Assembly: GCA_027493625.1 (NCBI GenBank)
Contig: JAOSKM010000001.1
Location: 587,489 to 651,488 of the forward strand
Direction: 5' to 3'
From: Planctomycetota bacterium
GTDB taxonomy: Bacteria; Planctomycetota; UBA8742; UBA2392
Length of the DNA: 64,000 nucleotides
Positions 16,681 to 25,675 of this stretch are shown one piece after another (the stretch's first letter is position 1; each line of letters opens with the position of its first letter). The position numbers and the translations under genes were made by a program. The notes beneath the pieces are model-generated. The model did no database searches, was not told the DNA's origin, and worked only from the letters and a program-made list of their open reading frames with translations.

Positions 16681-18012
16681 ATGAAACGTTTCTGCCTGTC
16701 ACTTGCGCTGTTCTTGCTTGCCGGCTCCGTTAACTTCGCCCAGGACCCGAAGCCTGCGGCAGAGGTCGATCCGGCCGTGCAGCTCATGAACCTCTACCGC
16801 GTCAAGGGCCGCAGCTGGAGCCATCGGGTGATCACCTGGCAGCGAGGCTCCGGGCCCAGCGTGCAGATCTCCAGCGGCTGGGTCCGCGAGGTCAAGGACG
16901 GACGCGCCCAGGTGCGCAGCCAGATCGGCAGCGCTGGTCGCGGCAGCGTCAGCAGCTCGGATGCGAACTACCAGCTTGATGACCCGAACCACAAGTCGCG
17001 GGCCGATGCCGGCAAAGACGCCCCCAGCGTCGAGCTTGATTTGGGCTGGCGCAAGTTCCGTTGCAAGAAAGTGAAACTGGACATCGAAGGCGCCCAGCGC
17101 ACGAGCTGGATCAGCACTGAGTTTCACCCGCTGGTCGTGAAGCACGTCGAGATGCGCGAAAACGGCACCACCATCATGAACCTGCAGTCATTCCTGGAGG
17201 CGCCCGTCGATCCCTGGCTGCTGTACCGCAAACAGGGCCGCAAGTGGACGCAGGAAACCTCCATCCGCATCGGCGGCAAGGGCGGCGTCGGCCTCGGCAC
17301 TACCAGCAAGATGCAGTACCGCGTCAAGGAAGCGCGGGAAAACAGCGCCAGCTGGACCATGTCGGTGCTCGACGACAAGGGCAAGCCCAGCTTCAGCCAG
17401 GACCAGGAAATGCAGTTCACCGGCAGCGCCATCGAGCGCGACTCCGCGCCGTTCGCGGATACCGGCATGCAGCTCAAAAGCTGCCCGGCCGGCGAGTTCC
17501 TGTGCTGGTACACGAAACAGGGTGGCTACGAGACCTGGTCCAGCGTCAATTGGCCGGGCGTGCTGGTGGCAATGGCCGCCAAGGACTACTCGATGGAACT
17601 GACCGAGTTCGACCTCGGCCACGACGAGCAGGCTTTCTTCCGCACGCAGGGAAACTCCTACGAGTTGACCACGACCGCCGGCGACAGCACCACGGTGGTC
17701 CGCTGCGAGATCACGCAGCTCGCCGACGGCAAGGCGACCTGCCGGACCGCCAGTCTCGACGCGGACGGCAACGAGATTTCCGCCGCCGACAGCGTGCACG
17801 AAGTGCCGGATGCGCCGGATACCCTGATGGCCTACGCGGGGCAGGTCGAAGAGCTGGTGGTCACGCCGGCCGGCAGCTTTCCCGCGATCCGTTCCACGGA
17901 TGATTCGGCCGGACGCACCACCTGGAAGTGGAACGGCATCACCGTGCGTGAAGTGCTGCGCGGCCCCGAAGGCGAGACGGTATCCGAGCTGACCGCGCTG
18001 AATCTTCAGTAG
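16681..18012 (+). CDS. secreted paralog with three GRxWT-type domains
   Basis: A 443-residue exported protein with signal peptide MKRFCLSLALFLLAGSVNFA. Three tandem copies of the family domain can be followed: about 33-165 (LYRVKGRSWSHRV, later FHPLVVKHVE), 178-315 (DPWLLYRKQGRKWTQET, later CWYTKQGGYETWSSVNWPG and ELTEFD), and 318-443 (AFFRTQGNSYELTTTAG, later VTPAGSFPAIRST and VREVLRG). Each unit is beta-rich with a cysteine or serine before the closing tryptophan strand. Function unknown; repeated secreted beta-domains suggest a cell-surface role. Confidence 0.75.
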   Translation: MKRFCLSLALFLLAGSVNFAQDPKPAAEVDPAVQLMNLYRVKGRSWSHRVITWQRGSGPSVQISSGWVREVKDGRAQVRSQIGSAGRGSVSSSDANYQLDDPNHKSRADAGKDAPSVELDLGWRKFRCKKVKLDIEGAQRTSWISTEFHPLVVKHVEMRENGTTIMNLQSFLEAPVDPWLLYRKQGRKWTQETSIRIGGKGGVGLGTTSKMQYRVKEARENSASWTMSVLDDKGKPSFSQDQEMQFTGSAIERDSAPFADTGMQLKSCPAGEFLCWYTKQGGYETWSSVNWPGVLVAMAAKDYSMELTEFDLGHDEQAFFRTQGNSYELTTTAGDSTTVVRCEITQLADGKATCRTASLDADGNEISAADSVHEVPDAPDTLMAYAGQVEELVVTPAGSFPAIRSTDDSAGRTTWKWNGITVREVLRGPEGETVSELTALNLQ

Positions 18013-18076
18013 GCGGAAAGGCGCTCGGCCGTTACACTGTGGCGGGCCAAAGCACCCCTTTTGAGGAGGAGGAGGC

Positions 18077-19039
18077 ATGCATCACCTGACACGCGCGGCA
18101 GCGCTCTGTTTCGTGCTGGCGCTGCTGGCATGGCACCAGGCGCCCGTGAGCGCCGAGGCCAAGGAAGGCGAATGGGCCAAGGGCTGGAACACCTGGGCCA
18201 CCGCCCAGAAAGGCGACTGGGCCGAGTACTCGATGGAGGGCGGCAACAAGGTCCGCTGGGATGTCGTGAAGGTGGACGGCAAGAACGTTACCTACAAGCG
18301 TTCCACCTTCGCCAAGGACCAGCTCACCAGCGAGCAGGAGCTGACCAAGGCCTGGAACTCGATCAAGCTGCAGAGCAAGCTGCCCTACGGCAAGGACGCC
18401 ACCAACACCAAGTGGAGCCAGCAGGACCTGGTGCTGTCCGGCGTCACCCTCAAGTGCGACGTGGCCGACTGGGCCATCGGCGAAGCCGCCAGCTCGATTT
18501 ACTTCTGCAAGGACGTGCCCTGCGGCGGCGTGGTCAAGACCACCACCAACGGCAAGGACGTGGTCTGGCTGTCGGCATTCCAGAAAGCCGGCGCCGGCGA
18601 AGTGAAGTCCGACCCGCAGCCCGAGGTGAAGTCCCAGATGCCGCGCTTCTACGCGGCCGCGGACAACCACATGGTGCTGAAGATCAGCGGCACCGGGCGC
18701 GACACCAAGTACCAGCGCCGCACGGTGACCAGCGCGGGTGAAACCTCGGCCAAGGTGAGCATCGTGGCCTGCGACGAGACCGGCACGCCCGACGCGAAGG
18801 CCGTGGCCAGCGAATCCGAGCTCACGAAGGAAAGCTGGGACAAGGACTACGGCAAGCCCGCCGAAACCGGCGTAAAGCTGAAGACCGAGGCCGGCGAGTT
18901 CACCTGCGACGTGTACAAGACTTCCGACAAGGGCAAAGAGGTCACGGAGTGGATTTCCGAGGGCGCGATGGTGAAGAAGCTGATCAAAACCGGATCCAGT
19001 GAAACGGTGCTGGAAGCGGTGAAGCTGGAAATGAAGTAG
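18077..19039 (+). CDS. secreted paralog with two GRxWT-type domains
   Basis: A 320-residue exported protein. A GAGGAGGAGG ribosome-binding tract lies just before the ATG. The signal peptide is LCFVLALLAWHQAPVSA. Two divergent copies of the family domain follow: about 33-178 (WATAQKGDWAEYSMEGG, closing near CGGVVKTTTNGKDVVWLSAF) and 195-320 (LKISGTGRDTKYQRRTV, closing EFTCDVYKTSDKGKEVTEW then GAMVKKLIKTG). The closing pattern 'GEFTC..Y..sd..g..tEWiSe..p..vK' is shared across the cluster. Unknown function. Confidence 0.75.
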   Translation: MHHLTRAAALCFVLALLAWHQAPVSAEAKEGEWAKGWNTWATAQKGDWAEYSMEGGNKVRWDVVKVDGKNVTYKRSTFAKDQLTSEQELTKAWNSIKLQSKLPYGKDATNTKWSQQDLVLSGVTLKCDVADWAIGEAASSIYFCKDVPCGGVVKTTTNGKDVVWLSAFQKAGAGEVKSDPQPEVKSQMPRFYAAADNHMVLKISGTGRDTKYQRRTVTSAGETSAKVSIVACDETGTPDAKAVASESELTKESWDKDYGKPAETGVKLKTEAGEFTCDVYKTSDKGKEVTEWISEGAMVKKLIKTGSSETVLEAVKLEMK

Positions 19040-19053
19040 CGCGCCGAAAACGC

Positions 19054-19081
19054 AAGAGGGACGCCCGCGGGCGTCCCTCTT
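19054..19081. terminator. bidirectional hairpin between convergent genes
   Basis: AAGAGGGACGCCC pairs with GGGCGTCCCTCTT almost without a loop. It lies between the ends of two convergent genes and has CTCGTTT on one side and GCGTTTTC on the other. Confidence 0.75.
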
Positions 19082-19098
19082 CTCGTTTCGGGCGGGTA

Positions 19099-20175
19099 TC
19101 AGCCCTTGTCGGCCTCCGCCAGTACGCGCGGGAAACCCAGCGCCAGTGCGGTGCGCAGCTTCTCGCGACGCTTCTTCCACTTGGCGTCGGTGCCTTCCAG
19201 CTTCTTGGTGCACTGGTAGGCGCGACCCAGGCAGTAGCCCTCCGTCGTGCCGCCGGTCCACCAGGCGTAGTAGGCGCCCTTGATGTAGGCGTCGTAAGCT
19301 TTCTGGAAACCGTCGCCCTCGAAGTGGGCGTCGCCCAGGGCGCGGAACGCAATGCCCAGCGCGATTTCGTCAGTGGTGCCGCTGGGATCGTCGAGCTTCG
19401 GGTCTTCGGTGACCGTTTCCAGCAGCGTCTTGGCGCCTGCCGTGTTGCCGTTGCGCAGGGTGGCCCAGCCTTCCCAGGCCATGGCCAGGTACTCGGCGCT
19501 CAGGTCCTTTTCACCCTTGGCCGCAGTCTGCGCGGACTTGAAGGCGGAAATCGCTTCAGCCCACTTGCCCTCACGGGCTTCGAGCTCGCCCAGCAGCTGG
19601 TTGCCCAGGCGCGCCAGGCTGGCGTCCGCCCGAGCCATGTTGCCCAGCGTGGTGCGGGCCGCCGCGGTAGGCTGCAGGTTCGCCAGGCTGCGGTAGGCGT
19701 CGCGCGCGAAATAGCCGGCCTTCCAGGTCTTGGTGTAGCCGTCGTAGGCCTTGACCGCCTCGCTCAGCAGCGAGCGGTCTGCGTTGCTCTCGCTTTCCAG
19801 CAGCTGGGCGCGCAGAAAGGTCGCCTCCTCCTTGTCCAGCGCGTTGCCGCCGGACGCCACGGCTGCCAGTTCAGCGATGGCGCCACGCGGGTCCTGGCCC
19901 ACCAGGTTCAGCGCGTCGGAAAGCTGCTGGCTCATGGTGCCGCCGGTGCGGTCGACGGAAACGACGTCCTTGTACGCTACCGACAGCTTCTTCTTGTCGG
20001 CGGTTTCGTAGTCGACCTTGGAAGCGCTCCAGCTCGTGATGGCGACCCGGTCCTCCACCTTCAACTCGGTCTTGCCGCCCGAAGTGGCCAGGTAGGTGAT
20101 CCGGTCCGCGTGCAGCGCGCCGCCCAGCAGCACGCCCATCAGCGCCAGCGCTACGAAATGCCGGTATGTCCGCAT
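19099..20175 (-). CDS. exported TPR-type repeat protein
   Basis: A 358-residue protein. The start at 20175 is preferred over the longer frame because AGGGA lies just upstream and a signal peptide follows (YRHFVALALMGVLLGGALHA). Residues 25-80 form a small beta domain (DRITYLATSGGKTELKVEDR); the rest is alpha-helical repeats with TPR-like spacing (EGKWAEAISAFKSAQTAAKG, GFQKAYDAYIKGAYYAWW). Such exported repeat proteins usually act in protein interaction in the periplasm; no specific role can be assigned. Confidence 0.75.
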   Translation of the reverse strand: MRTYRHFVALALMGVLLGGALHADRITYLATSGGKTELKVEDRVAITSWSASKVDYETADKKKLSVAYKDVVSVDRTGGTMSQQLSDALNLVGQDPRGAIAELAAVASGGNALDKEEATFLRAQLLESESNADRSLLSEAVKAYDGYTKTWKAGYFARDAYRSLANLQPTAAARTTLGNMARADASLARLGNQLLGELEAREGKWAEAISAFKSAQTAAKGEKDLSAEYLAMAWEGWATLRNGNTAGAKTLLETVTEDPKLDDPSGTTDEIALGIAFRALGDAHFEGDGFQKAYDAYIKGAYYAWWTGGTTEGYCLGRAYQCTKKLEGTDAKWKKRREKLRTALALGFPRVLAEADKG

Positions 20176-20266
20176 GCGTGTATCCCTGTTTCGGTTGGGG
20201 TGAGGGCCAAGTCTGCCCAAATTATCACCTCGAGACAACCCCGGGCCCCTTCATTGTAACGGGCGG

Positions 20267-21214
20267 CTACGCCTCAGGTTCAGACGCAAGCTGCGCGATC
20301 TCTTCATGGAAGGTCTTCACGGCCTGCTCCACGGCCTCGCGCCAGTGGGTTTCGCCGAAGTCTTTCAGGGGCCCGCTGGCGTAGGCGTGCATCACGCCGC
20401 GGCTTGAGTTCACGATGGCGCCCTTGCCCCGCGTGTCAAAACAGGCCCGCACCGCGGCCGCGTGGCCGCCCTGGGCGCCCCAGCCCGGCACGAGAAACGG
20501 CGTGCGCGGCATCAGCTTGCGCAGGTGGCGGGCGGCGTCGATGTGGGTGGCGCCGACCACCGCGCCGATGTCGCTGTAGCCGCACTCGCCGACGCTTTCG
20601 CTGCCCCAGGCGTCGATGCGCCGGGCGACCTCGTCAACCAGCGTGCCTTCGGGCTTCAGGTGCAACTGCTGGAACTCGGCGCTGCCCGGGTTGCTGGTGC
20701 GCGCCAGCACGTACAGACCCGCGCCGTTCAGCCTGGCGCGCTCGATGAAGGGCACCACGCTGTCGCTGCCGAGGTACGGGTTGATGGTCGCGCAGTCCAC
20801 GTGGGCGGACTCGACCGTGATGCCCTTGATCTCGTGGCGCCCGAACAGCGCCTGCGCGTAGGCCTCGGCGGTGCTGCCGATGTCGCCGCGCTTGACGTCG
20901 GCGATCACCAGCAGGCCCAGCTGGCGGGCCCTGGCGCAGACCGCGAAGAAGTCGTCCCAGCCGCCGGCGCCCAGAGCCTCGAAGAACGCGGCCTGGGGCT
21001 TCACCGCGGGCACATGGGGCGCCACCACTTCCAGCACCTCCAGGCAGAAGGCCCGAACGGCGGCCCGCACGGCCTGCGGCGTAGGTCCGTGGGCGTTGAT
21101 GGCGGCGTCGAAGAAGGATTGCGGCACCCAGTCGGGTCGCGGGTCAAGCCCTGCGCAAATGGGCGCTCCCTTGGCCTGTATGGCGGCTTCCAGGCGATCG
21201 GCGAAGTGGGGCAC
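20267..21214 (-). CDS. pyrF: orotidine 5'-phosphate decarboxylase, type 2
   Basis: Last step of UMP synthesis. The 315-residue length and motifs fit the longer subfamily 2: ICAGLDPRPDWVP at the N-terminus, VKPQAAFFEALG, the catalytic IADVKRGDIGSTAEAYA, NPYLGSDSVVPF, GAVVGATH and FLVPGWGAQGG. A GTG at 21214 is taken as start because AAAGGAA sits 5-7 bases before it and the upstream extension is low-complexity. It is transcribed away from mraZ. Confidence 0.92.
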   Translation of the reverse strand: MPHFADRLEAAIQAKGAPICAGLDPRPDWVPQSFFDAAINAHGPTPQAVRAAVRAFCLEVLEVVAPHVPAVKPQAAFFEALGAGGWDDFFAVCARARQLGLLVIADVKRGDIGSTAEAYAQALFGRHEIKGITVESAHVDCATINPYLGSDSVVPFIERARLNGAGLYVLARTSNPGSAEFQQLHLKPEGTLVDEVARRIDAWGSESVGECGYSDIGAVVGATHIDAARHLRKLMPRTPFLVPGWGAQGGHAAAVRACFDTRGKGAIVNSSRGVMHAYASGPLKDFGETHWREAVEQAVKTFHEEIAQLASEPEA

Positions 21215-21430
21215 GAGAGTTCCTTTCGGTGGTGGGGCGATTGTGCGGGGAAAGCGGAGTGGGGGAAAGGGGTGGTTTTGGAAAGGCACAGGTGGGTGAA
21301 GGTGGAGATTCTGAGTTGTAGATGGTCCAAAAAGTCGCCAAAAAAGTATGATTGATCACGCGATGAGAAGCGTTATCCGGACAAAACTACACAATATATA
21401 GTGCATATGATTGCTGAAACACCGCACGTG

Positions 21431-21460
21431 TTGCGACGCGACACTGTAAGCCCATATATC
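21431..21460 (+). promoter_or_regulatory. possible sigma-70 promoter for the dcw cluster
   Basis: TTGCGA, an 18-base spacer and TATATC: an imperfect match to -35/-10 elements, 80 bases before the mraZ start. Low certainty. Confidence 0.35.
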
Positions 21461-21498
21461 AAAAGATTTAGGAAAAAATCCCTGATCGAGTTGGACAA

Positions 21499-21518
21499 GT
21501 GGGTGAAAGTGGGTTATC
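21499..21518 (+). promoter_or_regulatory. MraZ-box direct repeat
   Basis: GTGGGTGAAA followed directly by GTGGGTTATC: two GTGGGT units with a 10-base period, the known pattern bound by MraZ upstream of its own operon. It lies between the putative promoter and the GGAGG of mraZ, fitting autorepression. Confidence 0.65.
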
Positions 21519-21539
21519 TTCCCTTGGGTCGGAGGGGAA

Positions 21540-22025
21540 ATGGCGGGTCTGCCCAGATATTTCGGTCTCGCCACTACTTCGATGGACGCGAAGAACCGCA
21601 TCACAATCCCGGCCAAGTTCCGTTCGAAGTTGCCGGTGAGCAGTGATGGCAAGGTTCTGCTGTACGTGATGATCGGCGCGGACTTCCGGCACCTTGACAT
21701 CTTCGACCAGGAAAGCGGCGAACGCCGCATCGAGGCCCTGACCGGCGAGACCGGGCTGCCGGGCGAGGTGCAGCGCAAGCGCCAGCAGTTCCTGGCCATG
21801 GTGGAGCAGGTCGAGCTCGACAAACAGGGCCGCGTCCTGCTTCCCAAGAGTCATGTGGGTTACGCCAGCTTGAAATCTGAAGTGGTGATCAGCGGCGCGG
21901 GGGATCACATGCAGGTTTACGATCCCACCGAAGCCGAGGCGGTAAGCGCGCCGGTCAGCGTTGAGAAACTTGACCCGCGCGATGTGTCAGCAATCTACAA
22001 CAGCACGCTACCTGAGCAGGGATAG
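21540..22025 (+). CDS. mraZ: transcriptional regulator MraZ
   Basis: First gene of the cell-division/cell-wall cluster; an AbrB-fold DNA-binding protein that represses its own operon and can inhibit RsmH in E. coli. The 161 residues hold both half-domains: STSMDAKNRITIPAKFR-type at the N-terminus (here TTSMDAKNRITIPAKF) and VELDKQGRVLLPKSH in the second. GGAGG precedes the ATG. The C-terminal tail (about 125-161) is slightly longer than usual. Confidence 0.93.
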   Translation: MAGLPRYFGLATTSMDAKNRITIPAKFRSKLPVSSDGKVLLYVMIGADFRHLDIFDQESGERRIEALTGETGLPGEVQRKRQQFLAMVEQVELDKQGRVLLPKSHVGYASLKSEVVISGAGDHMQVYDPTEAEAVSAPVSVEKLDPRDVSAIYNSTLPEQG

Positions 22026-22251
22026 CGTGCTGCCGGCAAAAGCCGGGCCCGGCGCGCAAGCGCCCCAGGATGAGGGAAACCCGCCTGGCGCTCACTGGCC
22101 GCGAAACAGCCAGTCGCCAGACGTCCGGCGCTGGGACGTCACTTCAACAGTTGATGCCGCATCTGCGGCGAAACCGATCTCCGGCATGGGCGGCGTGGTG
22201 AACACGTCACTGGTCGCCCTGTGCCTGAAGAATCTCCGGAAGGGGGGAGCC

Positions 22252-22506
22252 ATGCACATCGTTCCGAATACGCGCCAGGAAGACGACCCGCACGGCCTGA
22301 AGGCGGTGGCGGAGTTGCTGGACCACGGCAAGGACGACGACTTCGAGCAGAAGGTCAGTAACCGCCTGCCGGAAATCCAGCGCGTGAAGAAGCTGCTGAC
22401 CCGCGTGCAGGAGCTGAGCCCCGGCATCGAGTTCAGCCCCTACGTGATGCGCATGATCAACGTGGCCGACAAGCACGAGAGCGCGCGCCTGGCGGAGGTA
22501 GCGTGA
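22252..22506 (+). CDS. hypothetical protein between mraZ and rsmH
   Basis: An 84-residue soluble helical protein (EQKVSNRLPEIQRVKKLLTR). I recognise no family. The ATG at 22252 is favoured by the GGGGGGAG before it; the same frame is open further upstream but that part looks non-coding. It ends 7 bases before the rsmH start and is presumably co-transcribed with the dcw genes. Confidence 0.55.
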   Translation: MHIVPNTRQEDDPHGLKAVAELLDHGKDDDFEQKVSNRLPEIQRVKKLLTRVQELSPGIEFSPYVMRMINVADKHESARLAEVA

Positions 22507-22513
22507 GCACCCC

Positions 22514-23452
22514 GTGGCCGAACACGTTCCCGTCCTTGTCACAGCGGTTGTCGAGGCCTTTGCGGGTCTCAGAGCCGGCGCGGTTGTCGTGGACGGTACC
22601 TGCGGCTTCGGTGGACACAGTGCCGCGATCCTCGATGGGCATGCGGGGCTGCGAATCATCGGCCTCGACCGTGACCCGACGGCGGTGGCACATGCAACTG
22701 AGCGTCTTGCAGGATACGGAGGACGTGCGGTTGTCAGGCACGGTCGGTTCGGAGAGTGGCTTGAACAGCTCCGCGCCGTGGGTCTGGAGCACGCAGACGG
22801 TCTGTTACTAGACCTTGGCGTGTCCAGCGTGCAGCTGGACAGACCTGAGCGCGGTTTCAGTTTTCGCGAAGCGGGACCTGTGGACATGCGGATGGACCCT
22901 GGCGGGGGTCCATCCGCCCTCGAATTCCTGCAGGGCGCGCCGGAAGATGAAATCGCGCGTGTGATCTGGCGGTACGGCGAAGAGCGACACTCGCGCCGCA
23001 TCGCCCGCCAGATCAAACGCGCGGTCGACGAGGGCCGGTTGAGCACAACCGTTGACCTCGCGGAAATCTGCCGGCGCGCCTACCCCTCCGGCCCGCAGCG
23101 CATCGACCCCGCCACCCGCACCTTCCAGGCTCTGCGCATCCACGTGAACGACGAGCTCGGCGAGCTCGAGCGCGCCCTGGCGTCAGTGCCGGACGGCATG
23201 GCCCCCGAGGGCGTGGTCGCCGTCATCAGCTTTCATTCCCTGGAAGACCGCATCGTCAAGCACACCTTCCGCGACTGGCAGCGCGGCGAGCAGGGGAGAA
23301 TCCTCAAGCCCGAGCTGATAACCGCCGATCAATCGGAGTGCGCCGCCAACCCACGCGCCCGCAGCGCCAAGCTGCGGACCTTCGCATGGGGAAAGCAGGC
23401 GCAGGATGAAGGCGCGGACAAATACCGCAGCAAGAAACACAGGCGGAAGTAG
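22514..23452 (+). CDS. rsmH: 16S rRNA (cytosine-1402-N4)-methyltransferase
   Basis: SAM-dependent methylation of C1402 of 16S rRNA; standard member of the dcw cluster (formerly mraW). GTG start. Motifs: EHVPVLVTAVVEAF, SAM loop DGTCGFGGHS, LDRDPTAV, LLLDLGVSSVQLDRPERGFSF, VDMRMDP, TFQALRIHVNDEL and VISFHSLEDRIVKH. Length of 312 residues is normal. Confidence 0.95.
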   Translation: MAEHVPVLVTAVVEAFAGLRAGAVVVDGTCGFGGHSAAILDGHAGLRIIGLDRDPTAVAHATERLAGYGGRAVVRHGRFGEWLEQLRAVGLEHADGLLLDLGVSSVQLDRPERGFSFREAGPVDMRMDPGGGPSALEFLQGAPEDEIARVIWRYGEERHSRRIARQIKRAVDEGRLSTTVDLAEICRRAYPSGPQRIDPATRTFQALRIHVNDELGELERALASVPDGMAPEGVVAVISFHSLEDRIVKHTFRDWQRGEQGRILKPELITADQSECAANPRARSAKLRTFAWGKQAQDEGADKYRSKKHRRK

Positions 23453-23522
23453 GCGGCAGACGGCAGGCGGCAGCAGCAGCTCACGCCCGCCGCCTCACGC
23501 CTCACGCCATGAGCGGAGCGAC
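23453..23522 (+). repeat. short direct-repeat arrays between rsmH and ftsL
   Basis: About four GGCGGCAG/ACGGCAG-like units (23454-23480) are followed by CGCCTCACGC/CTCACGCCAT-type units reaching almost to the ftsL start. It resembles the tandem arrays at 50718 and may be a degraded gene-less element. Confidence 0.45.
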
Positions 23523-23819
23523 ATGAACGTTAAAACCGGCATCATCTTCCTTATCTTCTGCGTGGCGCTCGCGGCCGTGGTTGTGGGCCAGCGCCTGAAG
23601 ATCCGCAGCGTCGGCTTCGAGGCTGCCCAGTACGACCGCGAGCTGCGCGACCTGGACGAGCGCAAACGCGTGCTGAACGCCGACCTGGCACGCAAGCGCG
23701 ACCCAGCACGCATGATCCGCGAAGCCCGCGAAGCCGGGCTGCCCCTGCTGCCCCCGGAAGGCGAAATCAAGCCGCTCCCCGGCAAACGCAAGACCGACGA
23801 GCCGAAGGAGGGCGCATGA
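23523..23819 (+). CDS. ftsL: FtsL-like cell-division protein
   Basis: A 98-residue bitopic protein: short cytoplasmic start, membrane helix at about 6-23 (IIFLIFCVALAAVVVGQ), then a charged coiled coil (YDRELRDLDERKRVLNADL) and a proline-rich tail. Sequence is too divergent for direct recognition, but size, topology and position between rsmH and ftsI identify it as FtsL, which links FtsB/FtsQ to the septal synthase. Its stop overlaps the ftsI start. Confidence 0.75.
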   Translation: MNVKTGIIFLIFCVALAAVVVGQRLKIRSVGFEAAQYDRELRDLDERKRVLNADLARKRDPARMIREAREAGLPLLPPEGEIKPLPGKRKTDEPKEGA

Positions 23820-25675
23820 AGCTGCTGTTCTGGATGTTCCGTGAAAACGGCCGGGCAACTTCGCCGCGACTTGCAGGCCGCTGGGTGCTGGGCGGCATGG
23901 TGGTGCTGTTCTTCGGGCTTGCCGGGCGGCTGTTCAGCCTGCAGGTGTGGCACCACGACGACTACATCGCGCAACGCCACGCCAACTCCACACGCACCGT
24001 GACGCTGCCCGGCACACGCGGCAGCATTTTCACCGAAGACGGCGTCTGCCTGGCGCAGACCACCTTTTCCGGCGCTTCTCTCATTGTTAACCCGCGCGCG
24101 GTGCCCGGCGACCGCCGCATCGAGCTGGCCAACAGCCTGGCGCGCATCATGGGCCGCGACGCCGAATACGCGCGCGAGCTCGAGCGCGAGCTGTATGACC
24201 GGCGCGACAAGTACTACTACTGCGTCGAGCGCGAAGTCAGCCCCGGTGTCGCCGAGGAAGCCATGCGCCTCAGCCGCCTTGGCGAGCTGCCCGGCGTGGA
24301 GTTGCGCTCGATCGAGACCCGCGAATACCCGCTCGGAAACTATGCCTCCCACATCGTCGGCTTCGTCGGCAGCGACATGTACGGCCAGGAGGGCGTGGAG
24401 CGCGCGCTGGAAGCCCACCTCGCCGCGCAACCCGGCAAGCGCGTGATCACCGTGGACGCCCTGGGCCGGCCGATTGAGAACGTGGACGACCGCATCTCCG
24501 CGCCGCGTGACGGCGCCAGCGTGCATCTCACGTTGAACTCGGGCATCCAGGCCATCGTCGAGGACGAGTTGCGCACGCTGGTGGACCAGTGGGACCCGGT
24601 CACGGTTTCGATCATCGTGATGGAGACCAACACCGGCGCCATCCTGGGCATGACCAACTTCCCGAATTTCGACCCGCGCAACCCGGGCAGCGACGCCGCA
24701 GCCCGCAAGAACATCGCGATCACCGACCCCTTCGAGCCCGGCTCGATGTTCAAGCCGCTGATCGTCTGCAGCGCCTACCAGAAGGGGCTGCTCGGGCCCG
24801 ACAGCCTGGTCGAGTACACGCCGGAACTGCAGGTGCCCGGCCGTAAAAAGCTGGTGAGCGACCACGGCCACGAAATCCCGGACCAGTACTTCATCCAGCA
24901 GAACGGGCGCAACTACGTCACCGTAAATCGCGCGCTGGTCAGCAGCAGCAACACCGTGATGACGCGCATCGGCCTGATGCTTGGGTGCGAGAGCCTGCAC
25001 GACTCGATCAAGGGATTCGGCTTCGGGCGGCGTACCGGCTTTGACCTGGGCGGCCCGCGCTTCGGTGAAAGCGCCGGCGTTGTGCGCCCGCTGGACAAGT
25101 GGACGGTGCCCAATTCGATCCCAAGCATCTCGATCGGCTACGAAGTGCAGGTCACGCCGCTGCAGATGCTGAATTGCTTCAACGCCATCGCCAACGGCGG
25201 CCATGTCTACAAGCCCTGGGTGATCGGCCGCGTGACCGGACCGGACGGCAAGATGCTGTACGAGGGCAAGCCGGAAGTGCTGGTGGAGAGCGGCTTGTCG
25301 GAAGAAGTCACCCGGAAGCTGATGAACGAGACGCTGAAGGGCGTGGTGGAAGACGGCACCGCAACGTCGGCGCACATCGACCAGTACCGCATCGCCGGCA
25401 AGACCGGCACCGCCCACAAGGTGAAGATGGGCCAGTACAGCGACGACAAGATCTGCAGTTTCGTGGGTTACGCGCCGGCCGACAACCCGGTGATCAGCGT
25501 GATCGTGGTAGTGAACGAAGCGCGCGCCAAGGTGATGAACAAGTACGGCTGGCGCATCCGCCATTACGGCGGCACGGTCGCGGCGCCCACCATGTCGCGC
25601 ATCGTGCTGCGCTCACTCAAGCAGCTCGGCGTCCCCGAAGACGCACCTGAGGGGCTGGTTGAGACTGAAGAGTAA
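23816..25675 (+). CDS. ftsI: peptidoglycan transpeptidase FtsI (class B PBP)
   Basis: Septal peptidoglycan cross-linking enzyme. A 619-residue protein with one membrane helix (about 22-45, LGGMVVLFFGLAGRLFSL), a PBP dimer domain starting at TRGSIFTEDG, and a transpeptidase domain with all three catalytic motifs: SMFK with Ser310 and Lys313, SSN at 377-379, and KTGT at 529-532. No PASTA domains follow. The start overlaps ftsL by 4 bases. Immediately after its stop begins a repeat-bounded GxxExxY element that separates it from murE. Confidence 0.93.
   Translation: MKLLFWMFRENGRATSPRLAGRWVLGGMVVLFFGLAGRLFSLQVWHHDDYIAQRHANSTRTVTLPGTRGSIFTEDGVCLAQTTFSGASLIVNPRAVPGDRRIELANSLARIMGRDAEYARELERELYDRRDKYYYCVEREVSPGVAEEAMRLSRLGELPGVELRSIETREYPLGNYASHIVGFVGSDMYGQEGVERALEAHLAAQPGKRVITVDALGRPIENVDDRISAPRDGASVHLTLNSGIQAIVEDELRTLVDQWDPVTVSIIVMETNTGAILGMTNFPNFDPRNPGSDAAARKNIAITDPFEPGSMFKPLIVCSAYQKGLLGPDSLVEYTPELQVPGRKKLVSDHGHEIPDQYFIQQNGRNYVTVNRALVSSSNTVMTRIGLMLGCESLHDSIKGFGFGRRTGFDLGGPRFGESAGVVRPLDKWTVPNSIPSISIGYEVQVTPLQMLNCFNAIANGGHVYKPWVIGRVTGPDGKMLYEGKPEVLVESGLSEEVTRKLMNETLKGVVEDGTATSAHIDQYRIAGKTGTAHKVKMGQYSDDKICSFVGYAPADNPVISVIVVVNEARAKVMNKYGWRIRHYGGTVAAPTMSRIVLRSLKQLGVPEDAPEGLVETEE

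Larger units (their letters stand above)
21215..21539. other. AT-rich divergent regulatory region between pyrF and mraZ
   Basis: 325 bases without a gene. It is clearly richer in A/T than its surroundings between about 21330 and 21480 and carries the likely promoters for pyrF (leftward) and the dcw cluster (rightward). A GTGGGTGAAG/GTGGAG pair near 21295 resembles the MraZ-box repeat found closer to mraZ. Confidence 0.6.

Noticed and set aside
21340..21480. Replication origin in the AT-rich pyrF-mraZ gap
   Set aside because: Only one weak DnaA-box-like TTATCC match, no cluster of boxes and no dnaA or dnaN nearby; regulatory region explains the composition.
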